Positions 1 through 10,258 of a DNA stretch of 64,000 bases are shown here, one piece after another; the first letter of the stretch is position 1; each line of letters starts with the position of its first letter. The notes under the pieces are model-generated. The model searched no databases, was not told the DNA's origin, and saw only the letters and a program-made list of their open reading frames with translations. The DNA is from JADKAV01 sp963704075 (GTDB lineage Bacteria; Actinomycetota; Actinomycetes; S36-B12; UBA10799). The stretch lies in NCBI GenBank assembly GCA_963704075.1, contig CAVPGV010000004.1:124001-188000 (forward strand). The letters run 5' to 3'. The translations under genes were made by a program, and so were the position numbers.

Positions 1-27
1 TTGGACCGGTGCCGCCAGGGGGTTGAG

Positions 28-142
28 GATCGAGGGCGGTGACGCCCAGATCCAGGGCGACGTTGTTGGGCACTTCGGGCCTCGACAAACGCCCAACAAC
101 ACCGCCCTCGAGAATTTGTCACCCCAACAACACCGCCCTCGA
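28..142. repeat. REPIN-like inverted repeat cluster, locus 1
   Basis: Four copies of a short motif, consensus GGGCGRYGTTGTTGGGC usually preceded by TCGA or TCCA, lie here: a partial and a full copy on the plus strand (28-48, 51-72) and two on the minus strand (91-111, 122-142). Oppositely oriented copies could fold into a long hairpin. The cluster sits just past the 3' end of clpX. The same motif recurs near 4.9 kb and 7.4 kb and nowhere else that I could see. No ORF here is convincing. Confidence 0.75.
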
Positions 143-165
143 CGGGGTCCGTGGGACTGCGCCGC

Positions 166-1440
166 TCAGGCGGACTTCTCGCCGCGCTCCCGGCGTGAAG
201 CCTTGCGCGGGACCAGCGTCGGGTTGACGTTGTCCTCGACCACCTCACGGGTGATCTTCACCGTGGCGACGTCGTCACGGCTGGGAACCTCGTACATGAC
301 GTTCAGGAGGACCTCTTCGAGGATCGCGCGCAGTCCACGTGCTCCGGTTCCGCGCAAGAGACCCTGATCTGCGATCGCGGCCAGCGCCTCGTCCTCGAAC
401 TCCAGCTCCACACCGTCGAGTTCGAACAGCCGCTGGTACTGCCGCGTCAGGGCGTTCTTCGGCTCGGTCAGCACCTTGATCATCGCTTCGCGGTCGAGTT
501 GGGTGACCGAGGTGAAGACCGGTAGGCGGCCAACGAACTCCGGGATCATCCCGAACTTCAGAAGGTCCTCAGGAAGCACCTCGCTGAAGACGTCCCCGGG
601 GTTGGTGTTCTCATCGGCCAGTTCGGCGGTGAACCCGAGCGACTTCTTGCCGATCCGGGATTCGATGATGGTGTCCAAACCGGCGAAGGCGCCGCCGACG
701 ATGAACAGCACGTTGGTGGTGTCGATCTGGATGAATTCCTGATGCGGGTGCTTGCGACCGCCCTGCGGCGGCACCGAGGCCTGCGTGCCCTCGAGGATCT
801 TCAGCAGCGCCTGCTGAACGCCTTCGCCGGACACATCGCGGGTGATCGACGGGTTCTCGCTCTTGCGGGCGACCTTGTCGATCTCGTCGATGTAGATGAT
901 GCCGGTCTCGGCCTTCTTGACGTCGTAGTCAGCCGCCTGGATGAGCTTCAGCAGGATGTTCTCGACGTCCTCGCCGACGTATCCGGCCTCGGTGAGAGCG
1001 GTGGCATCGGCGATGGCGAACGGCACATTCAGCATGCGGGCCAGTGTTTGGGCGAGCAGCGTCTTGCCCGACCCGGTGGGACCGAGCAGCAGGATGTTGG
1101 ACTTGGCCAACTCCACGCCATCGTCGCGCCGACCGCTCGGCGGTCCGGCCTGGACGCGCTTGTAGTGGTTGTAGACGGCCACGGCCAGCGACTTCTTCGC
1201 TGTCTGCTGCCCCACCACGTACTGCTCGAGGAACTCGAACATCTCGCGCGGCTTCGGAAGATCCCCCAGCTGCAGTTCCGAGGTCTCCTGCAACTCCTCT
1301 TCGATGATCTCGTTGCACAACTCGATGCACTCGTCGCAGATGTACACGCCGGGTCCGGCGATCAACTTCTTGACCTGCTTCTGACTCTTTCCACAGAAAG
1401 AGCACTTCAGCAGGTCCGCTCCCTCACCGATGCGAGCCAC
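166..1440 (-). CDS. clpX: ATP-dependent Clp protease ATP-binding subunit ClpX
   Basis: This is the AAA+ unfoldase that recognises substrates and threads them into the ClpP barrel in the cytoplasm. The 424-aa product has the N-terminal zinc-binding domain (CSFCGK and CDECIELC, about residues 13-40), Walker A GPTGSGKT (about 120), Walker B IIYIDEIDK (about 180) and the C-terminal small AAA domain, and matches the usual ClpX length. It lies 117 nt downstream of clpP2 on the same strand, so it is the last gene of a tig/clpP1/clpP2/clpX arrangement. The start at the MARIGEG methionine gives the expected N-terminus. Confidence 0.97.
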   Translation of the reverse strand: MARIGEGADLLKCSFCGKSQKQVKKLIAGPGVYICDECIELCNEIIEEELQETSELQLGDLPKPREMFEFLEQYVVGQQTAKKSLAVAVYNHYKRVQAGPPSGRRDDGVELAKSNILLLGPTGSGKTLLAQTLARMLNVPFAIADATALTEAGYVGEDVENILLKLIQAADYDVKKAETGIIYIDEIDKVARKSENPSITRDVSGEGVQQALLKILEGTQASVPPQGGRKHPHQEFIQIDTTNVLFIVGGAFAGLDTIIESRIGKKSLGFTAELADENTNPGDVFSEVLPEDLLKFGMIPEFVGRLPVFTSVTQLDREAMIKVLTEPKNALTRQYQRLFELDGVELEFEDEALAAIADQGLLRGTGARGLRAILEEVLLNVMYEVPSRDDVATVKITREVVEDNVNPTLVPRKASRRERGEKSA

Positions 1441-1557
1441 CAGTTGTCCCTTCTGCGGGTATTGACATCGAGTATCTGTCTCGACGGTACCCCGACTCTT
1501 CGCCTGACGCGCCGCGTGGCGCGCACTTGGACCGACGGAATCGGCGCAGTGTGGCGA

Positions 1558-2190
1558 TCAGGTGACGGTCTTGCGGGAACTGATCACCTGGTCGACCACG
1601 CCGTACTCCTTGGCCGCTTCGGCGGTCAGGATCTTGTCGCGTTCGATGTCCTTCTGGATCTGCTCCACCGAGCGGCCGGTGTGGTGGGAAAGGATTCCCT
1701 CCATTTCGGCACGCATACGCAGAATCTCGTTCGCCTGGATCTCGATGTCCGATCCCTGACCGCCACCCTCGGTGTACGGCTGGTGGATCAGGATCCGGGC
1801 GTGCGGCAATGCGAACCGCTTGCCGGGCGCGCCGGCGGCCAGCAGGACGGCCGCAGCAGACGCTGCCTGGCCGAGGCACACCGTGCCGACCTGTGGCTTG
1901 ACGAACTGCATGGTGTCGTAGATCGCGGTCATCGCGGTGTAGGAGCCACCCGGGGAGTTGATGTAGATCTGGATGTCACGCTCGGTGTCCATGGACTCCA
2001 GCGTCAACAGCTGGGCCATGACGTCGTCGGCCGATGCATCGTCGATCTGAACGCCCAGGAAGATGATCCGCTCCTCGAACAACTTGGTGTACGGGTTGTG
2101 GATGCGCTCACCGGTCGACGTGCGCTCGCGGAACTCGGGCAGGATGTAGCGGCTCTGCGGGCCGGGACGAACTATCGATCGGGGGTCCAT
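1558..2190 (-). CDS. clpP2: ATP-dependent Clp protease proteolytic subunit ClpP2
   Basis: This is the second ClpP peptidase subunit (210 aa). The serine region is GQAASAA (about residue 110) and the histidine region ARILIHQP (about 135); the downstream acidic residue is in the ERDKILT stretch. Actinobacteria build a mixed ClpP1/ClpP2 tetradecamer, and the two paralogues here fit that. The ATG overlaps the clpP1 stop in a TGATG, implying translational coupling. Confidence 0.96.
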   Translation of the reverse strand: MDPRSIVRPGPQSRYILPEFRERTSTGERIHNPYTKLFEERIIFLGVQIDDASADDVMAQLLTLESMDTERDIQIYINSPGGSYTAMTAIYDTMQFVKPQVGTVCLGQAASAAAVLLAAGAPGKRFALPHARILIHQPYTEGGGQGSDIEIQANEILRMRAEMEGILSHHTGRSVEQIQKDIERDKILTAEAAKEYGVVDQVISSRKTVT

Positions 2191-2807
2191 CAGGCGGTTC
2201 CTCCACTTCCGGTCACGTCGGAAGCGAGTTGCACGACGTGGTCGACGAATCCGTACTCCTTGGCCTCTTCGGCGGAGAACCAGCGATCGCGATCCGAGTC
2301 CGACTCGATCTGCTCGACCGTCTGGCCGGTCTGCTCGGCGATCAACTGAGCCATCTGCTTCTTGATGTAAAGCATCTGCTCGGCCTGGATCTTGATGTCC
2401 GAGGCGGTACCGCCGATGCCGCCGGACGGCTGGTGCATCATGATCCGGGCGTGCGGCAGGCTGTAGCGCTTGCCAGGCTGGCCGGAGCTCAACAGGAACT
2501 GCCCCATCGAGGCGGCCAGGCCCATCGCCACGGTTGCCACGTCGTTGCGGACGAACTGCATCGTGTCGTAGATCGCCATGCCGGCGGAGATCGACCCGCC
2601 CGGGGAGTTGATGTACAGGTAGATGTCGCGGTCGGGGTCCTCTGCGGCCAGCAGCAGCATCTGGGCGCAGATCAGGTTGGCCACGGTGTCCTCCACCGGG
2701 GACCCGAGGAAGATGATCCGCTCCTTCAGAAGGCGCTGGAACACCGAGTCGTCGTAGGCCATCGGCCCCGGCTGGGGTCCGCGGGCTTGCGGGCTGAGGT
2801 CATTCAC
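2190..2807 (-). CDS. clpP1: ATP-dependent Clp protease proteolytic subunit ClpP1
   Basis: This is the first ClpP subunit (205 aa), with catalytic serine in GLAASMG, histidine in ARIMMHQPSG and the acidic residue in SDRDRWFS. The reading frame is open up to 2897. I chose the GTG at 2807 because a GGAGG lies 8 nt upstream of it and the protein then has normal ClpP length; a GTG six bases further upstream is too close to that site. It overlaps clpP2 by one base. A candidate ClgR box lies about 110 nt upstream of the start. Confidence 0.95.
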   Translation of the reverse strand: MNDLSPQARGPQPGPMAYDDSVFQRLLKERIIFLGSPVEDTVANLICAQMLLLAAEDPDRDIYLYINSPGGSISAGMAIYDTMQFVRNDVATVAMGLAASMGQFLLSSGQPGKRYSLPHARIMMHQPSGGIGGTASDIKIQAEQMLYIKKQMAQLIAEQTGQTVEQIESDSDRDRWFSAEEAKEYGFVDHVVQLASDVTGSGGTA

Positions 2808-2913
2808 TGCCACTGCCTCCGTGTTGTCGCACGCGTGATTGCTGACGCGTTGTGCTGGTGTTGTACCGACCCTAACGCCGACCTGCGACACGACCATCCC
2901 GAAGAGCCGCTTT

Positions 2914-2931
2914 GTTCGCTGTGGGCGTGGG
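2914..2931 (-). promoter_or_regulatory. candidate ClgR operator upstream of clpP1
   Basis: On the minus strand this reads CCCACGCCCACAGCGAAC. As I recall it, the actinobacterial ClgR consensus is WNNWCGCYNANRGCGWWS; this matches every constrained position except the first W. It lies between the tig stop and clpP1, where ClgR sites are known in relatives. ClgR itself is not in the window. Confidence 0.5.
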
Positions 2932-2933
2932 AA

Positions 2934-4400
2934 CTAGCCCTGTTCGGGCTTCTCGGAACTGGATTCGTCGGCGTCACGCTCGGCGGCCACGGCCTGCATC
3001 GCCTCGACGATCTGGTCAGCCGTCGCTTGGATGTCGGCCTGCTCCTCGGCGGTCAACTCGACGTCGGAGTCGTCATCGAGAGCCTCATCGGAGTCCTCGT
3101 CGAAGTCCTCTTCCTCGAGATCCGCTCCGGCCTGGGGCTGATCCAGGACGCTCAGATCCACCACCTCGCCGGAGGCGTCGACGATCTTGGCCTGCTGCAG
3201 CACCACAGCCAGCGCCTTGCCGCGGCGCACGTCGGCCAATGCCGTCCCGACCTGTCCGGCTTCCGCCAGGGCATTCGCGAACTGCTCGGCGGACATGCCG
3301 TACCGGGGGGCCTGCTGTACCAGCCATTGCAGCAGTTCGGCCTGCTCCACCCCGACCTGCTCGGCCTCCGCGATCTTGTCGAGGATCAGTTGGGTCTTCA
3401 GCGCGGTCCGCGCATCGCGCTCCACCTCGGCACGGTGGTCCGGGTCGTCGTGACCGTGTCCGTCCTGGAAGTGCTCTTGGACCTGCTGCTGGAGAACCCC
3501 TTCAGGCAGCGGGAAGTCCACAAGGTCCAGCAGCTTCTCGGCGACCTTCTCGCGGGCCTCGTAGCCCTGCTCCACCAGGCGGTTGCCCTGCAACTTCTCC
3601 TTGAGGTCCGCGCGCAGTTCATCCATGGTGTCGAACTCACTGGCGAGTTCGGCGAATTCGTCGTCGGCCTGCGGCAAGGTGCGTTCGCGCACGCCCTTGA
3701 CCTCCACCGAGATGACGACGATCCGGCCGGAGTGCGGACCCTCGTCAGGTGTGTGCTCGAAGGTGATGCTGTCGCCCTCGGAGGCGCCGGTGACTGCCTC
3801 GGAGAAGCCCTCGATCAAGCCCTCGGCTCCTACCTCGAAGGTGAGGGCGCTGCCGGCGAAGTCCTCGATCTCCTCGCCGTCGATCTCACCCTTCACGTCG
3901 ACGAGCACGAGGTCGCCGGTCTGTGCGGGACGCTCCACGGGCGTCACGGTGGCGAACCGGGTGCGCAGTTGCTCGACCTGCTCCTCGACATCGTCGTCGG
4001 AGACCACCGAATCCGAGACCTCGACCTCGAGGCCGGAGTAGTCGGGCAGGTCGAACTGCGGCGTCACATCGACCTCGGCGGTGAAGGAGATGTGCTGGCC
4101 GTCCTCGATCTCGGTGACCTCCACCTCCGGCTGCCCCAGCGGACGCAGGTCGTTCTCCCGCACTGCCTCGTCGTAGGCGGCGGGAACCGCTTTCTGCACG
4201 ACCTCCTCGAGCACCACGCCGCGGCCGAATCGCTGGTCGATGATGCGGGCGGGGACCTTGCCTCGGCGGAATCCCGGCACGTTGACCTGGGATGCGATGT
4301 TCTTGTAGGCCTCGTTGATCGAGTCGGTCAGGTCCTCGAAGGGAATCTCGACTGTGAGCTTCACACGGGTCTCAGAGAGGTTGTCGACAGTGCTCTTCAC
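2934..4400 (-). CDS. tig: trigger factor
   Basis: This is the ribosome-associated chaperone and peptidyl-prolyl isomerase that receives nascent chains. The N-terminal ribosome-binding domain carries GFRRGKVPARII (about residues 45-56, the signature loop), followed by the FKBP domain (GDLVLVDVKGEIDGEEI) and the helical C-terminal domain. The tail is very acidic (DLEEEDFDEDSDEALDDDSD), typical of high-GC Gram-positives. The frame is open to 4556, but I take the GTG at 4400: AAGGAG lies about 12 nt upstream, and KSTVDNLSETRVKL is the usual N-terminus. clpP1 follows 126 nt downstream. Confidence 0.95.
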   Translation of the reverse strand: MKSTVDNLSETRVKLTVEIPFEDLTDSINEAYKNIASQVNVPGFRRGKVPARIIDQRFGRGVVLEEVVQKAVPAAYDEAVRENDLRPLGQPEVEVTEIEDGQHISFTAEVDVTPQFDLPDYSGLEVEVSDSVVSDDDVEEQVEQLRTRFATVTPVERPAQTGDLVLVDVKGEIDGEEIEDFAGSALTFEVGAEGLIEGFSEAVTGASEGDSITFEHTPDEGPHSGRIVVISVEVKGVRERTLPQADDEFAELASEFDTMDELRADLKEKLQGNRLVEQGYEAREKVAEKLLDLVDFPLPEGVLQQQVQEHFQDGHGHDDPDHRAEVERDARTALKTQLILDKIAEAEQVGVEQAELLQWLVQQAPRYGMSAEQFANALAEAGQVGTALADVRRGKALAVVLQQAKIVDASGEVVDLSVLDQPQAGADLEEEDFDEDSDEALDDDSDVELTAEEQADIQATADQIVEAMQAVAAERDADESSSEKPEQG

Positions 4401-4510
4401 GCTTGACTCGAACTCCTTGTGGTGGATAGGCCGACGCGGCCGGACACTGCTCATCGTACGATCCGGCCCACATCGGGCAGGGATCGGGCATGGACAGCCG
4501 ATGACTGTCG

Positions 4511-4583
4511 TCGGGGCGGCGGGACTCGAACCCACGATCTCTTGCTCCCAAAGCAAGCGCGCTAGCCACTACGCTACGCCCCG
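4511..4583 (-). tRNA. tRNA-Pro(TGG)
   Basis: On the minus strand a full cloverleaf can be drawn: the 7-bp acceptor stem CGGGGCG/CGCCCCG, anticodon stem CTTGC/GCAAG with loop TTTGGGA giving anticodon TGG, and a T-arm with TTCGAGT. The discriminator is A at 4511. The CCA end is not encoded. It lies upstream of tig. Confidence 0.95.
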
Positions 4584-4610
4584 CGTCACCCTTGGTAATC
4601 TGGATTTCCT

Positions 4611-4684
4611 GCGGGTGTAGCTCAATGGTAGAGCCTCAGCCTTCCAAGCTGATGGTGCCGGTTCGATCCCGGTCACCCGCTCCA
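4611..4684 (+). tRNA. tRNA-Gly(TCC)
   Basis: The acceptor stem GCGGGTG pairs with CACCCGC. The anticodon loop CTTCCAA gives anticodon TCC, and the T-loop is TTCGATC. Discriminator T at 4681 is followed by an encoded CCA (4682-4684). It is divergent from tRNA-Pro, 27 nt away. Confidence 0.96.
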
Positions 4685-4689
4685 TGCAG

Positions 4690-4715
4690 AAGGCCCCGGA
4701 TGCTTCCGGGGCCTT
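4690..4715 (+). terminator. hairpin terminator after tRNA-Gly
   Basis: An 11-bp GC-rich stem (AAGGCCCCGGA / TCCGGGGCCTT) with a 4-nt loop begins six bases after the encoded CCA. No T-tract follows, which is common for actinobacterial terminators. Confidence 0.7.
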
Positions 4716-4811
4716 CGGCATGGAATGCAGTCAGCACGGCCGGGATCGGGAGGAGCGCGCCGAAGGCGGGCGACGGACCCGGTCACCCGCTCCCTGACAA
4801 GACCACGCGTC

Positions 4812-5095
4812 GCCAACACCCGGCCCCACTGGACAGCCGGCAGGGCCCCGCCGAATCCAGCCTCGACGCAGTCCAGGGCGACGCTGCCCCAGTCCAGGGC
4901 GACGAAGTTGGGCACTCCAGGACCCCAAAACGGCCAACAACACCGCCCTCGACAGCGACCAGGCCCAACAACGTCACCCTCAACTGCGACCGGCCCCGTC
5001 GCAGGGTGCCAACACCCGGCTCCCACTCGACAGCCGGCAGGGCCCCGCCGAATCCACCCTCGGACTCAGTCCAGGGCGACGTAGTTGGGCACTCC
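4812..5095. repeat. REPIN-like cluster, locus 2, with a ~70-bp direct repeat
   Basis: There are two layers. First, the GGGCGRYGTTGTTGGGC family recurs in degenerate form: plus copies at 4871-4890, 4891-4914 and 5069-5095, minus copies at 4932-4952 and 4962-4982. Second, a longer imperfect direct repeat (4812-4883 and 5008-5081) shares the blocks CCAACACCCGG, GACAGCCGGCAGGGCCCCGC and GTCCAGGGCGACG. The stretch lies between the tRNA-Gly terminator and the 3' end of the methyltransferase. ORFs through it are low-complexity and unconvincing. Confidence 0.7.
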
Positions 5096-5151
5096 GGCTG
5101 CGACGGAACTCTCCCGGAGGGGTCAATCGCTCACCAACTGCGCCCTGCCGA

Positions 5152-5902
5152 TCAGCCCATTGCCGCCCGCGCCACGAAGCGCAACCGCCAGTAGTCGATG
5201 AACCAGCCCTCGGCACGGCGCAGAGCGGCGCATCGGGCATCGATTCCGCGAGCCAACTCGCCGTGTAGAGAGGCAGGAACCTGCGACCACACATCCGCCC
5301 TGAAGAGCCGGGTCCAGTCGGCTGGAGTCTGGCTCCGACGCCAGTGCGGTGGGTCGCTCGAACCATTGCATCGAAGTCACTTCGAATCCGGCTCCCTCGA
5401 GCAACGCCGCCTCCTGCGCGAGGCTGGGGAAGAACTTTCTGATGTGCGGCGCCGGCAGGCCGAGGGCCACAACCGCATCCACAATTGCGGCGTCCACCAC
5501 CTCGACGTTGTTCTTGCCGCCCATCTCGGCCACGAACGGGGCGCCCGGCTTCAACACCGATCGGATGGAGGCCAACGCGGTCCCCTGATCGGGCATCCAG
5601 TGCAGCGCGGCGTTGCTGAGGGCGGCGTCGAACAAGCGCTCCGTCGGAAGGTGCTGGGCATTGCCCACGACGAACTCCACCGCCGGGAACGACTCACGGG
5701 CACGAGCGATCATGTCCGGGTCGAGATCGACGCCCACGACGTCGAGCCCGCGATCGGCCAAGGCCGCTGCGTGCACCCCGGTGCCACACCCGATGTCGAT
5801 GACGGATGCGGGCGGTTCGACCTTCAGCAGTTCGAGAAGACCCGCCCCGTAGTCGGTGACGAAGCTGAAGTCACCGTCGTACGCGGCGGCGTCCCAGCGC
5901 AC
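5152..5902 (-). CDS. class I SAM-dependent methyltransferase, Tam-like (one frameshift)
   Basis: The Rossmann methyltransferase fold is clear: motif I VIDIGCGTGVHAA (about residue 38), the acidic end of strand 2 VVGVDLD, and SNAALHWM, typical of trans-aconitate methyltransferase relatives. Substrate is unknown. The frame breaks near 5322-5330: after ALASEPDS the conserved-looking continuation ADWTRLFRADVW to FIDYWRLRFVARAAMG lies one frame over, ending at 5152. A single extra base explains this. The GTG start at 5902 overlaps the ACBP stop (TAGTG), so the two genes are coupled. Confidence 0.75.
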
Positions 5903-6144
5903 TACAGGGAATTGACCAACTCGATGTACTGGGCCTGCGCGTCCTCGGCCGACAGACCGGACATACCCGCCCACGCGTCGTACTTGGCCCGGCCCACGGG
6001 GTTGGTGAACCCCGGCCGCTTCCCGGAGACGTCACCGCTGGTGGCCTGCTTGTAGAGCGCGTAGAGCTTCAACTTCACGTCGTTGCCGGGGTCCTGGGAC
6101 AACTCGGAAACGCGGGCGACGGCGGCATCGAATTCGGCTGACAT
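5902..6144 (-). CDS. acyl-CoA-binding protein (ACBP)
   Basis: This 80-aa protein has the size and signature of ACBP: LKLYALYKQATSGDVSGKRPG, then KYDAWAGMSGLSAEDAQAQYIELV. The family binds medium- and long-chain acyl-CoA esters in the cytosol as a four-helix bundle. Bacterial ACBPs are patchily distributed. The stop overlaps the start of the methyltransferase, suggesting a two-gene unit. Confidence 0.9.
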   Translation of the reverse strand: MSAEFDAAVARVSELSQDPGNDVKLKLYALYKQATSGDVSGKRPGFTNPVGRAKYDAWAGMSGLSAEDAQAQYIELVNSL

Positions 6145-6185
6145 GGACCCGACCGTATTGGTTCGAGCAGACCGGAAGCAATCGG

Positions 6186-6590
6186 TCAGACGGACAGTTG
6201 ATCACGCCATGGAGTCGGATCGGGCAGCGTCAGGACCAAACGGCCGGGCGGAACCGTCGACACCAGTTCCAGATTCGTCCCCTTGCTGTGCACCTGCAGA
6301 CCGTCCCGCTGCAGGATGACGACCCGATCGCCGCTGGAGTACAGCACGGCCTGCTCGGTCAGCGCGAGCACTCCCAATCCCGGCAGCGTCTCAGCGTCGC
6401 GCAGGTCCGCCGATCGGCACTGTGCCGGGGCCATCATCAGCGGTGGCCGCCCGTGCAGTTCACCGGCGAGCGCTTGGGTGGCCTTCGTCACCCGCTTCTG
6501 GGCGCGAGGCCGCCAGTAGAAGAACCCGAAGAGCACCGATGCGACCAGCGCCAACAGGACTATCCCCAGCGCGATCCAGACCCACGACAT
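6186..6590 (-). CDS. small membrane-anchored protein, function unknown
   Basis: The 134-aa product has one N-terminal transmembrane segment (WIALGIVLLALVASVLFGFFYW, residues 4-25) followed by a basic stretch (RPRAQKRVTK) and a soluble domain rich in beta-strand-like stretches (VLALTEQAVLYS, VVILQRDGLQV, RLVLTLPDPTPW). That pattern could suit a small PH-like or barrel domain, but I do not recognise the family. It lies between rpiA and the ACBP gene, 29 nt after rpiA on the same strand. Confidence 0.7.
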   Translation of the reverse strand: MSWVWIALGIVLLALVASVLFGFFYWRPRAQKRVTKATQALAGELHGRPPLMMAPAQCRSADLRDAETLPGLGVLALTEQAVLYSSGDRVVILQRDGLQVHSKGTNLELVSTVPPGRLVLTLPDPTPWRDQLSV

Positions 6591-6619
6591 GCTGCGAGCC
6601 TACTGACAGTGCCGCGGGC

Positions 6620-7319
6620 TCACAGTCGGCGCACCGACGTGGTGTCCCCGTCGATCTCTCCCACCAGGACCTCATCGGCCAGACCGACGAACAATCCGTT
6701 CTCCAGGACACCGGGGATGTTGTTGATCCGCATCTCCATCTCCGCGGGCTCGGTGATCGCGTCGAATTTGGCATCCACCACGAGGTTCCCCTCGTCGGTC
6801 ACCACCGGGCCGGCCTTTCGGACGGCCATGCGCAATTGCGGCGCAGCGCCCATCTCACGCAGCTGGTCCATCACCTGCCGATAGGCGTCCGGCACGACTT
6901 CTACCGGAAGGGCGAAGTTCGATCCGAGCACGTCGCTGAGTTTGCCGGCGTCAACGACGACCAGGAACCGCTCGGCCCGGCTGTCGACGAGCTTCTCGCG
7001 GGTGTGACACGCGCCGCCCCCCTTGATGAGGTTCTTCGCCGGGTCCACCTCGTCGGCACCGTCGATGGCCAGGTCGATGTGGTCGATCTCGTTCAAGGTG
7101 ATCAACGGTATGCCGTGTTCCGCGGCGAGCTGCGCGGACTGGAACGATGTCGGCACGCCCTTGATGTCCGGTGAGTTCGCCGGCCTGCCAGCGCCGACCC
7201 AACTGCTCGATCATGATCGCCGCGGTAGACCCGGATCCGAGTCCCAGGATCATGCCCGACTCCACGCGCGCGGCCGCTTCGGCGGCGACAAGTTCCTTCA
7301 TGCGGGTCTGTGTGTCCAC
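6620..7319 (-). CDS. rpiA: ribose-5-phosphate isomerase A (one frameshift)
   Basis: RpiA interconverts ribose 5-phosphate and ribulose 5-phosphate in the pentose phosphate pathway. The N-terminal part (residues 1-51) has GLGSGSTAAIMIE, the substrate loop. The rest carries DGADEVDPAKNLIKGGGACHTREK, with the catalytic Asp/Glu and Lys region. The halves are in different frames: after WQAGELT the sequence should go to DIKGVPTSFQSAQ, requiring removal of one base near 7168. Both halves are otherwise intact, so I favour a sequence error over a pseudogene. The pepN gene starts divergently about 220 nt away. Confidence 0.88.
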
Positions 7320-7365
7320 GATGGCACCCTATGCGGATTATGCCGGTCAGATGGAGCAAGCGCCC

Positions 7366-7480
7366 GTCCAAGGGCGACGTTGTTGGGCACCCTCACGATC
7401 GAGGGCGACGTTGTTGGGCGGTTGCCCCGGCGCAATCGCCCAACAACACCGCCCTTGTGATCGGGACACCGCCCTCGTTG
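7366..7480. repeat. REPIN-like inverted repeat cluster, locus 3
   Basis: Two plus copies (7366-7391 and 7397-7420) and one minus copy (7438-7457), plus a partial (7468-7480), of the GGGCGRYGTTGTTGGGC family. The second plus copy and the minus copy form an 18-bp stem with two mismatches around a loop of about 17 nt. The cluster fills most of the divergent rpiA-pepN intergenic region, so it could influence either promoter. Confidence 0.78.
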
Positions 7481-7538
7481 GCACTCGTCCGGGTGGGCGC
7501 GCGGTATCGACCGAGCGGGATCGGGCAGGATGGCACTC

Positions 7539-10098
<2,560 letters not shown>

Positions 10099-10137
10099 CC
10101 CGTCCGAGTCGGCACTCGGTTGTCCGTGCAGGACTTC

Positions 10138-10220
10138 GTCATGACCCCCTTCCCCTCGCATCAAACGCTAGTACGAGGATGTGACACGTCTTCGTCCACG
10201 CGAGAATCTGTGGACAAGGC
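10138..10220 (-). repeat. vestigial 5' region of a DUF222/HNH element
   Basis: This stretch matches the start-codon and upstream region of the DUF222/HNH gene at 62474-63679. It shares GTCATGACC, a C-rich leader, AACGCTAGTACGAGG, TGTGACA and ATCTGTGGACAAG in the same order and spacing as 63674-63757. No coding part remains. It lies between pepN and malQ and suggests a former copy that was deleted. Confidence 0.75.
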
Positions 10221-10258
10221 GCTCGCGCAAGCCCCAGGCTCGAACCCGGAATCGAACC

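Noticed and set aside
742..4406. Long plus-strand reading frames (742-2349 and 2229-4406)
   Set aside because: They are antisense to clpX, clpP1/clpP2 and tig, whose protein motifs are unmistakable. High GC at third positions creates open antisense frames.
28..7480. CRISPR array
   Set aside because: The repeats occur in both orientations with irregular spacing, in three separate places, and no cas gene is visible.
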